Assembly (NCBI GenBank): GCA_030704615.1
Contig: CM060733.1
Span: forward strand, 23,250,001 to 23,314,000
From: Takakia lepidozioides
Taxonomy: Eukaryota; Streptophyta; Takakiopsida; Takakiales; Takakiaceae
Length of the DNA: 64,000 nucleotides
Direction: 5' to 3'
Under the pieces are notes generated by a model, which was not told the origin of the DNA, did no database searches, and saw only the letters and a program-made list of their open reading frames with translations. The translations under genes and the position numbers were made by a program. Positions 10,984-20,065 of this stretch are shown one piece after another; the stretch's first letter is position 1; each line of letters opens with the position of its first letter.

Positions 10984-11095
10984 CATTTTTCTAGTCTCTG
11001 CCATATTTCCGAAATGCTTAATAGAAGAGCTCCAGGTCCTCTTTGTTCCAGGGAGGTCCAAGCATGTCCGACAATTTGTGCTTCTGATCACCAGC
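10984..11095 (-). pseudogene. ALWAYS EARLY (LIN9-like) SANT-domain exon fragment with two stops
   Basis: Minus strand from 11095 reads AGDQKHKLSDMLGPPWNKED, then LELFY, stop, AFRKYGRD, stop, KN. Plant ALWAYS EARLY proteins, subunits of DREAM/MuvB-type transcriptional complexes, have a SANT-like domain beginning KRKLSDMLGP.WSKEELE.FY followed by EA.RKYGKDWKK. Both stops fall where the family has Glu and Trp, so each is a single-base nonsense change. A plausible splice acceptor (GGCAG) precedes the match, so this is a genomic exon piece, not a processed cDNA copy. I find no other ALY domains nearby. Confidence 0.75.
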
Positions 11096-11099
11096 CTGC

Positions 11100-11765
11100 C
11101 CACTCACCTCAGTCCCATAACTAGCATTCAAGCAACATCCAAAATTGCTACAAATGACTGCAAATTTCACATCTGAGACAAAGTCCAACCCCTGTAACCC
11201 TTTATCTCTGGAATCAAATCTATTCACAGATGTATACCAAAAGGTCATCTTTTCTTCTTGGAGGAATGGTTCTGGAATCAAACCATGCAAGCTTCAGAAC
11301 ATGACAAGGTAAATTAGACAACTTGTCTAAACGGTTTTTTTTACTGAATAAAGGCCCTTCACTTTAACCACTTCCCTCACTACAGAATGAGGGACTAAAG
11401 GGTCTTTCAGATCCCGATCAACTAGTAAATCTCAGGGCACTAATACACAGATGGATTCCTATAACACATATGGTTATATCCAAATTGCATCACTATCACC
11501 ACGTTTGATAAAACAATGGTCACAAAAATAATGGCCAAGAAGGTTGAAACATGGAAACAGAGCAACCTTCAACTTTGAATGTCAGTCTCACAATTTGCAT
11601 TTATTGTTTCCAGTGAACACTGGTTATAGGGAGGTTATGGCAGATAGACAACAATTACAATCTAGTCAATGTAAGATTAGGTTTGAAACTTGGGTTTAGC
11701 TTCAATCAGAGGTGGGACTTTCGCAACCAGACACAACCTAACATACCCTTTGTGCTCATGGAAAA
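11100..11765. other. No gene seen
   Basis: AT-rich, without supportable coding or repeat structure. Confidence 0.4.
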
Positions 11766-12010
11766 TCAATCATGGAGACTCACTGTGCGGGTCTGAAACA
11801 AGGAAGTAAGGTGTAATGTAAGCTGCACTTTTCTTCTTTCCCACCCAATCACGAGTGAAAGCTTCCGATTCCGTCTGCAAGAAACTCCTCCCCATTTGTT
11901 GTCTTTTCGAATCATAGGTAATCTGGAGCTTGAAATCCGGCCCTTTTGGATGAATCTAGACCCACACTCGATCCCTGCTCCTTCAGCTATCCATGCCTGT
12001 GCTTGCAAGG
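11766..12010 (-). pseudogene. Orphan PPR leader copy
   Basis: Encodes AWIAEGAGIECGSRFIQKGR, matching the leaders at 9968-10192 and 18216-18384, then leaves the family sequence (KDNKWGGV). It is the outermost leader copy on this side and lies next to duplicated upstream segment B (about 12100-12270). Confidence 0.6.
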
Positions 12011-12099
12011 TGAACGATGGCGGAAAACGCAGAGCTCCCTGTTAGTTCAAGAAGATCAAGATCCGGGCATTGCGGGCGGTTCCAAAAACGTTGGCGCGG

Positions 12100-12270
12100 C
12101 GATTTCTATTGGCCTATTTCGCGCGGGCCGTCCGGGCAGATTCCAAAGAAATTGACGACGACGATGACCTGACTACGATGATGTGGCGACGATGACATGG
12201 CACTATGGCACCCTATTCCTGCTCTACGCTAAACTAGCTTCCGACCTTCTGTCGTCGCTAGAATATCCGA
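12100..12270. repeat. Duplicated upstream segment, copy B
   Basis: Partner of 4080-4240. It shares GTCCGGGCAGAT-type and CCTATTCCTGCTCTACGC words and a small inverted motif around TTCCGACCTTC...GTCGTC. It marks the right border of the duplicated PPR locus. Confidence 0.7.
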
Positions 12271-12297
12271 TGATATAGTACATTCAACGAAGTACAA

Positions 12298-12480
12298 CAT
12301 TTTTTTTTAAATTTTTAATAAAAGGGGATGAAGCCCCGTTATTTTATTTGAATGAGGGGAAAAATAAAACCCTCAGGGCCATAAAGCAAACACACCATGC
12401 AAACACACCATGCGGTGAGGGACCACCAACCCAGAGACACAGACGAAGAGGAGTACCATCCCCCAGGATGAAAGTAGCAG
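12298..12480 (-). mobile_element. LINE-type 3' end with poly(A) tail
   Basis: On the minus strand the sequence ends in an A-run (plus-strand T-run from 12300) after AATAAA-like and TTTTTCCCCTCA-like words. The block GAGGGGAAAAA.AAA.CCC...GGGC.ATAA.GCAAACACACC recurs near 28280-28330, also on the minus side and also next to T-rich tails. Two independent copies with the same end and a poly(A) tail fit a non-LTR 3' terminus. Confidence 0.6.
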
Positions 12481-12833
12481 CAGATCAAGGACTGACTCCT
12501 ATGGAAAAGCTAAAAGTATGAAGCTAGAGCCACCGAGCTGTGAGCTCTTGCAGGTTATTGTGGAAGCAATTGAGAGCATGGAGGGTAATGTGTGCAGGCT
12601 GAAATGTTGAGAATCTTGAGAATTGTGATGTAAGGGCTACATGGCCTTACCTCAAGCAGGCCGACTGCGTAACCACAACTTCTGCGAGGAGATGCTGGCT
12701 GCTGTCCGCCTGTAGTAGGAACACGCCGCAACAGGCTCTGGCACTTGAAATTTTGTCAGGTTATCCTCCTCAATATTGGCATAGTAAGCCACAAAAGCTC
12801 TTTGTCATCTCAGTACAGATCTCACCTTGGTAT

Positions 12834-13424
12834 ATTGTCAACAAGATGGAGGCATATGAGAATTGCCTCCCACCTATTTCTACTCATGATGCGGATAATA
12901 GAGGGACATATGAAGAATTCATGGTTGGCCTTCGAATAAGGGCGGGGTGTCGGGTAGCTTCCCGATACCCATCAGAATGTGGACTGCCAACCAGGCCCTC
13001 AATTCTTCGATAGTGACAGCATATCAGGACTGACCCCCCCTCAAATAAATGTTGGTCATGATGACCACCTTTCGCATAAGGAGAACAGACCAAAACAAAG
13101 CAAAGAAGTCATAAGGTGAAGCATCATCACCCAATTCCACATCGTGACTAGGGTCTGCTCCAGTCCACATTATCTCAGGGATAGTCTTCGCATTAGAGTT
13201 CCACATATCAGAAAGGTCATGGGCAGGCCAGTTCTCCCATCTAGGAGGCAAATCATATAATCCCAGCTCTGGCTGGGATTCACAGTGTCGTCACAAAAAT
13301 CCCAGAGGTCCGGATCAACATCATGACCACCCTCTACACTGACCTCCTTACCTGGATCGTAATCATCATCATCATCGGACTCTCCATCCAATGAATCATG
13401 ACCAAATTCGGGAATATCATCCAT
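12834..13424 (-). pseudogene. PiggyBac-like (DDE_Tnp_1_7) transposase N-terminal relic
   Basis: Minus-strand frames, patched across at least one shift and several stops, carry an acidic N-terminus (MDDIPEFGHDSLDGESDDDD) and then LYDLPPRWENWPAHD. Next come ASPYDFFALFWSVLL and TNIYLR (the family's SP.d.F.lFf...TN.Ya block), TIEELRAWLAVHILMGIGKL (the family's T..El.a.l...ilMGi.kLP) and IIRIMSRNRWEAILICLHLV (the family's MsRnRf..il..LHf.DN). These motifs are in the correct order. The catalytic DDE half should follow to the left of 12834 and is absent, so the copy is dead. Confidence 0.75.
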
Positions 13425-14500
13425 GTATGCAACCCTCTTCAACCCAGCAAGGAAATTGAGAATCCAAATCAAATAAACTACAGAGAAGGGAAGATACACC
13501 AATTCCACCAAAAAAAGGATACAAGAAAAACCCTCTGAAAAAACATTCTGAAAGACCTCACTTGAATGTATTCCATTCTTGACACAACATTATTATTGTG
13601 GGAGTCCAATTCCCTTGTGCTTGAGGTGAAATTGACAGTGTCTTGTTCCATAATCTAGCTCCATGGTCAGAGCAGTCCACCATTCCCAAATATTGTCATG
13701 AGTAATTAGACTTTCCTCAGCCATCCAATTTTCGGTGGAGACAAGCTGCTGAGGTGTTGGGCTAAGTCGAGCGGAGAGGGGAAGGCAATCCACAGGGTTT
13801 CTCTGGGGAGGTGAATGACGTGCTGAGAGTTGCTGTCTGGCCAGACTTCGAATCGCATTCTACCAGCCACGATGAGGCTGAGAGCTCTGGCAAGACAACT
13901 AGTAAGAATTTCATACCACCTGCTTTTCATTCTGTTGAGAGGAACGATGAAGAACCTCCCAACTATGTCATTTGCAGCTCTGAAAGAGCCGGTAGAGATA
14001 TTGCTGGTCATGGTCAAAGTGAAGAGGCGTTGGGTCCTCTGGGCCAAAACGTCAAGCTGATCTGCACTTGGAAGACATGGCATCCTCATCTACCACCAGA
14101 TAATGGGTTTATGGCACAATCCTGGAAGTAACTTTTGACGTTGTGGGGGCATGAGCAGGTGTCTATGGAAAGAGAAATGGGTTTTGCTTAAATGGAAGCT
14201 TTGATCCAAGACAGTTCGATCCAGCCAAATCCCACCACCTACTACCGACATGCGAAAATACACTAGATACACCTATTTCAGTTTGCAGGTGTGGGTAGAG
14301 AGACACAAACATACAGCATGTGTTCTTCTCCAGTACCAAACTCATACAATGGATGTATAAAGGTGGTAAAAGACAATCAGGAAGAGGAATTGGTGCGATA
14401 TTCTTTGGTTAGTGAACTCAATGGAAACCAAGATATTTCTTGTGACTCCCTTCCTATCTTAATCACTATTACTTGCAAAAAAGTACAATCACTTGTTGGA
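13425..14500. other. No assignable gene
   Basis: Several minus-strand frames (for example around 13593-14089) are open but match nothing I recognise. They may be remains of the element to the left or plain intergenic sequence. Confidence 0.3.
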
Positions 14501-14512
14501 TTATTTGTAACA

Positions 14513-17293
14513 TCAGGGAGTAGCCATGGATTCTTCAATTGTTTTCACCAAGGATCCCAAGCCTACTCCTTGTTCCAATGCCTGAACCAGACTCTCATGC
14601 ACCTCTTTATGCTCTTTAAGCAGACTGAAGGCCTGGAGCACTGCCCACCGTGCTTGATTTGACATCTGCCCGAAGCAGACCAAGTCAGTAGATGGAAGAG
14701 CTTCTCGATGACCTGGTATGGCAACTGTATCATGAACATCTTTGTGCCAATACCACAGATCAGCAACAACTGACAAATGGGCAGTTACTTCTACAGAGTC
14801 CTAATTGTAAAGGGTAAGAGAGAAAGAAGAACATAATGACATGCATGGGGAGAAGGGTGAGAGAGGAAGGACATGGGTTCTACCAACCTTGCCAGGACCC
14901 CAAGGTGGGCGCAGCTGAGAGACGACCCCTCTGTACAGATTTTCATCGTTTTCACCCCCTTCAGCTTCTCCATAAAAAAGTCCTTCCGCCGTAATTCCGG
15001 CAAACAAAACTATACAGTACCTGCATTCAGACAAGGTGTTCACACACAGAATTCCCTTCTGAAACGGCAAAAAGGCACACCAGCTTGTCCTGTAGAATAC
15101 CATACTATCAATTTCATAAAACAGACCTGTCAAAGGAAGCCCCTGTCAAGCGATCTTGCCTTAGCTCCTCGTCCAAAGTTTCATCCCAAAACTGGGTGCC
15201 AGCCTGACCATAGTGCCACAAGACAATGCAAATGAGGAATTTTGAGTCCTGCATTGAAGAGAGATAATCCGCACTGTACATAGGATAATGATGAATTTCA
15301 ATTCGACATCTCATGGGGGGGAGGGAGAGAGAGGGGGAAATTGCTATTGTAGGATCCGATCAAACCTGACCCTGAATGCCCATTTTGATGGCGCTAATGG
15401 CATCCAGCACAACTCCTCTGACTGGGCACCCCACCAGATATGCTGCACACAAAGCAAGTGTAAGTCCTCTCTCTCTCTTGCTCTCTCTCTCATCCACATC
15501 ATTGTGTTCCGCTCAAACTGGGCGCGGGGTCAATGGCCACAAGGCTATGGCAAACAACGTCTTATGGGTACATTTTCTCTCATCCACATCATCCCCAGTT
15601 CTGCCCAACTATGGCTACAAGGCTACGGCAAACAACGTCTCATTAGTACATTCTCTCTTGTATGCATCATAATCACAGCCACCCATCATGTCTAAGCTAA
15701 TAGGGCTACAATCTACCCTTTGTCTTTAGTGCAATTGACAGTGCAACTAAAGCAGTCACCTCTGTGCTTACTTATACAATAGCATTGCTGGCACCCATGC
15801 CCTCAATCCCTTGTAACTGGATTCCTCTTTATGTTGCACTTTGATGCTCTGCTCTTCAACTTTCCTTCAAATAAGTCCTACAAGCTCACTTACCAACAAG
15901 AACATGGCCAGCTTCATGGATGAGAATTCGCCGTCTATAGGGTGGCCAAAGGCTTAACAACTCTGCTTGACCACTCCCTCCCAAGTAGATTGCGTCCAGT
16001 AGACCCAGCCCCAGAATTAAGGCAAGAAGTGGCCTTATATCTACATTGTTGTTCACCAAAAACGAGAACAGTGCAATCCCCACCACCAATGCAATGCCCG
16101 AGTCTCCTGACAGACCCCATTTTTTGGGGGAGAGATTGGATGCTGCAACCACATCCCTGTGTATGTTTAAAACTTCCAAGCTGAGCATAAAAGCAAACAC
16201 AAATCGCACTGCCACTATGACCAATCTTCAAGAACAATCATGTTCAACAACCAATAGCAACCCGTAAAGGGCACAGAACCCTCTGATGAATCTAGCTACT
16301 TTTTAAACCCTGCAGCCAAAGGCATGTGTTTGTCCTGGAGCCATATATGCATCAGTACAATTCCCTAATTGAACTTTCCCTCGGCAACAGGATTGCTATG
16401 CCTGATTTGATCTGACACATGTTGAAAGAAGGGATGACATGCTGGTTCCGTTTCATTCAATTGCATAAAGAGAACTTGATAGCTTATCATCTGAGCATTG
16501 TGAGGTCAAGAAAATCTGGTTTACCTTCCAGCCCTGCTGAAGCCAACATGTCCGCTGGTGTAACCACTCTCCCCCCTTCGGAAGCCGCAAACACTACACC
16601 CAACTGCAACTCCTTAATCCCAGCATTGATCAAATGAACCAAAACCACGAAAACGTCAGACTGACTGTGACGGTTCATGCTTACCACGAGCCTTGTACTT
16701 GCCAAAACTTGGAAGCAATCCCCTCAATTGAAGCCAATTATACGCCTTTCCCACCAATTGCAAATCTAGTGCACTTTGGCATGCATCCAGCACCTTCAAA
16801 CAATCCCCCTCACTAACGGAGACAAATCCAGATGTGCTCGTTACACTCAAAACCTCCGGCAACACCTCTGCCCTCAAGGATCCATTGTCTTCTACAGAAT
16901 CTGGCAGCGTTGCACTGTCGGACTCAGATGTGTTAAGCACCTGTAAGGCCTCAAGCGCCCTTCCCAGATCTCTGCTTTCCAGAGCGTCTTCATATTCTTG
17001 CCATTCTCTTTGTTTTGTCTTTGCTCGCACAACAATACTTGAAGTTCTTGATCGGATGCATTCTCCCAACACACCAAAAGATTGTAATTCCCGTTTCTTG
17101 AAACTCTCATACTATGTCGGGGCCGGAGTGATCTAGCAAAGAGAATGTATGGAAATGGTCGGTTACACACCATGGAAGACGAAGAAGACTCAAGGAATTG
17201 AATCCTTTCATGCCCCCAAGCTGCATGTTTTCGGCCGCCATACGATACTGGCACGTTCATCTGTGACATGCGTAGAGCTCCCATTTGAACCAA
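14513..17293 (-). CDS. Plastid M41/FtsH-like membrane protein (At5g27290/VIR3-type family)
   Basis: Reconstructed 3' exons: 16525 (5' border unresolved), 15894-16142, 15366-15442, 15127-15203, 14888-15020 and 14513-14665, all with GT/AG borders and consistent phase. The protein has an acidic N-terminal region (LESRDLGRALEALQ, LQLRGLLPSFGKY), then LSPKKWGLSG, a hydrophobic membrane part, and RRRILIHEAGH. The HEAGH is the zinc-site signature of FtsH-type proteases. It continues YLVGCPVRGVVLDA, AGTQFWDETLDEELRQ, GEAEGGENDENLYR and SNQARWAVLQAFSLLKEHKE, and there is no AAA+ ATPase domain. Family members are chloroplast proteins linked to leaf greening or stress. The first coding exon near 17100-17293 includes a Ser/Arg-rich stretch that suits a transit peptide, but a frame change near 17110 leaves the start and intron 1 unresolved. 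Confidence 0.8.
15505..15660 (+). repeat. LINE 3'-end copies inside an intron of the M41-like gene
   Basis: Contains GCTCAAACTGGGCGCGGGGT, then GCTATGGCAAACAACGTCTT and a TCTCTC-rich tail, with a second shortened tail at about 15600-15660. The same words recur in the ABCG introns (38290, 38550, 39600, 40240, and reversed at 41403). It lies antisense to the host gene. Confidence 0.7.
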
Positions 17294-17840
17294 TCGCCCA
17301 CTAAAATGACGAGACGCCTTGTTTTTGCAGGTTTATTGTCATGTGGAAGTTGAGTAATGATGCAGAGTGAATGAGATCCAACGTCGTTCAAGACATGCTC
17401 AAAGATGCCTTCTGAAGAAACTTCGAAATTTTCTAAGCTTAGGTTATTTTGCTCTTTTCTTCTGCACCATGGTTCGATTTCCCTGGAGGAGGGCATTCGC
17501 AAGCTCGATACAAATCTCAGCTCAATAGCCTGGCTGTTAGCCTGGTGGACGATGTGAGGTTTTCCCGAATTTCTGACAAGGCGAGGTAAGAGCATTTCTC
17601 GACTTCCACATGACAATAAAGCTATGTTTGTTGTGCAGCTTTGGAAGTATGCTTACTGCCTGATAACTTCCGTCAAGTACTTCTCTAAAAACTTCTGGCC
17701 GTGCTTCTGACATGGCCTTAGACACTTCGGCCTTGAAGACAGCTTCATCTAGGGAGCAGTTCAGTGCATCCTGCCTAATATTCAGGTACTTCAAAATCTC
17801 CTCTACCTTTTTCCTGCCCGCCCAATATGAACCAGATGTG
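17257..17840 (-). other. Possible coding remnant, unknown
   Basis: Minus-strand frame with GRKKVEEILKYLNIRQDALN, LDEAVFKAEVSKAMSEARPE and VFREVLDGSYQ, charged and helix-like; an adjacent frame continues to 17257. It looks like real protein sequence but I do not recognise it. It sits immediately upstream of the M41-like gene on the same strand and stops where PPR sequence begins. It may be an extra exon, a truncated neighbour or a relic. Confidence 0.3.
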
Positions 17841-18384
17841 GTGTCGTGGAACGCGATGATCGCAGGATATTAGCAGCAGGGGCGCTTTTTGAGACCTATG
17901 AGCAAATGATGCGGGAAGGGGTGAAGCCTCACCACATCACGTTTGTTTGCGTTTGCAATGCATGTACGAGCCTGGCAGCCCTGGGAAAAGGCAAAGAGGT
18001 CCATGGTGACATCGTCAAAGCTGGAATTGTACCAGATGCCATTCTGAACACTGCCCTGGTGGAGATGTATGCCAAATGTGGGAGCGTTGAAGGTGCAAAG
18101 GGTGTGTTTGACAATACGGCTGAACCTGGAACGGGATGATCGCAGGATATGCCCAGCATGGTTGTCATAGGGAGGCCCTGCAACTATTTGAAGGAATGCA
18201 AAAGGAAGGCTTGAAGGCAGGGATAGCTGAAGGAGCAGGGATAGAGTGTGGGTCTAGATTCATCCAAGAGGACTGGATTTCAAGCACAAGATTAGCTTAT
18301 GATTCCCTGTGGATCGATAGCTACAAAAAACCTGCATGGGTAGATGGTCAACTGGAAGCAGCAGCAGCCGCTCACAATCGATAA
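17829..18384 (+). pseudogene. Rearranged PPR fragment: last repeats fused to the family leader
   Basis: Plus-strand sequence begins EPDVVSWNAMIAGY and stop, then (shifted) FVCVCNACTSLAALGKGKEV, VPDAILNTALVEMYAKCGSV, and after another shift MIAGYAQHGCHREALQLFEG MQKEGLK. In copy 3 the residues PDN and then the E region follow this point. Here the frame passes directly into AGIAEGAGIECGSRFIQED and SYKKPAWVDGQLEAAAA, which is the N-terminal leader of the same family. So a 3' part is joined to a 5' part in the order expected for a recombination between neighbouring copies. It is inverted relative to the main cluster. Confidence 0.75.
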
Positions 18385-18600
18385 AATTGTGCACTTAAAA
18401 TGTGGGACCTTCTTCAACATATTTCAGCCTGTTTTGCTCTCCTTAGCAGCGATGATCTTATCAGAGTCGTTGCTAATTTTTCATGTTGAAGTCTGCAAGT
18501 TGGCTCCTTGGTGGTGGTTTGGACTCTGGAGCGATTTTGACATGTTACTGCCAGTGTGGCAACAGGAAAGTATCCAAAAGCAGATAACAGAGACGTGGAG
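18341..18600 (+). repeat. PPR leader-associated repeat, inverted copy
   Basis: Matches 10260-10570 read on the minus strand, including GGAAAGTATCCAAAA, GACATGTTACTGCCA-like and CTGCAAGTT words. It keeps the leader-then-repeat order of the minus-strand copies, so leader and repeat moved together. Confidence 0.65.
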
Positions 18601-18699
18601 AAGCTTTGGAAGGAATATTTTTCAGATCCAGGCAATTGTTGGACAATCAAGGCAGAAAGGTGAATGCCTGTTAATTTACAGCGAGAAGCAGACACAAGA

Positions 18700-19037
18700 G
18701 GCATTGCCGAGCAATGTTGCAATTGTCATCCTCTCTGTCTCCCCCAACACATTTGGGTAACTTCTGTCTTGGTCCAACCGCTGACACCCACATGAGAGAG
18801 ACGAGAAGGCAAGATTCATGCAAGGAGCTTCAAAATCCTTGACAGGAGTCTAGAGCTCAAGTGAATAGAAACTAGTAAAATTTTAGCTTCTTCAGGAGTG
18901 CTAACACTCCAGGTTCCATTACATTGTGTAGCTCTATGTGCTAAAGTTCGTATAGGTATGTGTCCCTTCAGTGTCTTTCTCATTTAGATTAAGTTCCGCT
19001 TCTGATTTCTACAAAACTGTCTGGCCTGCCATTGTAC
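18700..19037. other. No gene seen
   Basis: No coding or repeat signal that I can support; I looked here for the next exon of the cohesin-like fragment and did not find it. Confidence 0.35.
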
Positions 19038-19119
19038 CTGGAGTAGATGAGCACCAGGCCCAGCATCAGATGTCGAGACAACCTCAGAGCTCTGGGTACT
19101 TCAGGGTTCAAATTGGAAT
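19038..19119 (-). pseudogene. Isolated RAD21/REC8 (alpha-kleisin) exon
   Basis: The 82-bp minus-strand segment encodes DSNLNPEVPRALRLSRHLML and then GLVLIYSR. The kleisin N-terminal domain of cohesin, which binds SMC3, has DSILFPE.PIALRLS.HLLLGVVRIYSRK at this point. The segment is bounded by a good acceptor (GGCTGCAG) and donor (CCAG, GTACAA). From memory the donor falls after IYSR as in plant RAD21/SYN genes. I cannot find the preceding exon with the MFYS start or the following KVNYL exon. So it is probably a captured genomic fragment, although a very long-intron gene is not excluded. Confidence 0.7.
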
Positions 19120-20065
19120 CTGCAGCCATGAAATATGAATGTTGAATGCAAGCTCTCATCGGATGTCGCACCACTTTTGCCAACCACATCTCATGCTCAA
19201 AATGATGTATATATGAGCTATCCATGGATATATCTAAAATAGCTTCACACCACTCAGATTGCTGTTCAGGCCAATACATTGTTTTACAACAGGTTTTGGA
19301 CTACTAGTGTGCCATCCCCCATAGGCTCCTGTGTTGTGGAATATTCCCAGAAAAGAAAAGCGAATTTTTTTGATGACGATAATAACTGCAACCCTTTTGA
19401 CATGATTTGTTTCCTTTCTATTGCTTACAAATGTGTACACATTGTCTTTTTGAAGTACAAGCTCTACATGCATCACTATGTTCAACTCCAGATAATTGAT
19501 GTGGCTTCGTATTGATGAATTCAAGGTTGATACAGCATTGAACTTCACGCAGGAGTAAAATGCCACCTGCCTCCTGCAAGCATCCCACATTCTAAAATCA
19601 GCCTCCATACACTACAGGGCTACCCACATGCAAAAATTATGGCAGCAATCTTTAACGGTTTCCAGCTATGTAATGTAGTTCAGTACCCATTCACACAAAC
19701 ATGCTTTGTACTGCTTAGTGAGTTACGTGGATTCCTACTTTGCCAAGAAAACAGTTGTCAACAAATCCAGCCTACATTGAGAAGAAAGATCGCTTGCCTT
19801 CTGAGCTGTTACTTGCCTTCCGAATTTGTCCCTCTCATCAGGCACCCAGACTCCCACCCTGGTGAGGTAGATCCTGCAACTCAGTAATTTCACATATATG
19901 AGCTATAAAATGGATGAACCAATTCCACTAGATGTGACTGGAGGAAGCATACGCTATTATTGCTGTTAAAAAGCCCATGCACTGATATAATCAACCATCT
20001 TCCCTCTACCTTAAAAAATCATTACAAAAACTGCAGAGTTCCTCATAACACCGTGAGACAACAAA
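19120..20065. other. No gene seen
   Basis: Short frames only; nothing recognised. Confidence 0.4.

Noticed and set aside
11018-11290. 90-codon frame upstream of the ALY exon
   Set aside because: Only its last 30 codons match ALY; the rest runs through what looks like intron sequence, so it is not an extra domain.
15303-15360. GA-rich run next to a BamHI-like site as a regulatory motif
   Set aside because: Simple-sequence stretch within an intron of the M41-like gene; no supporting pattern.
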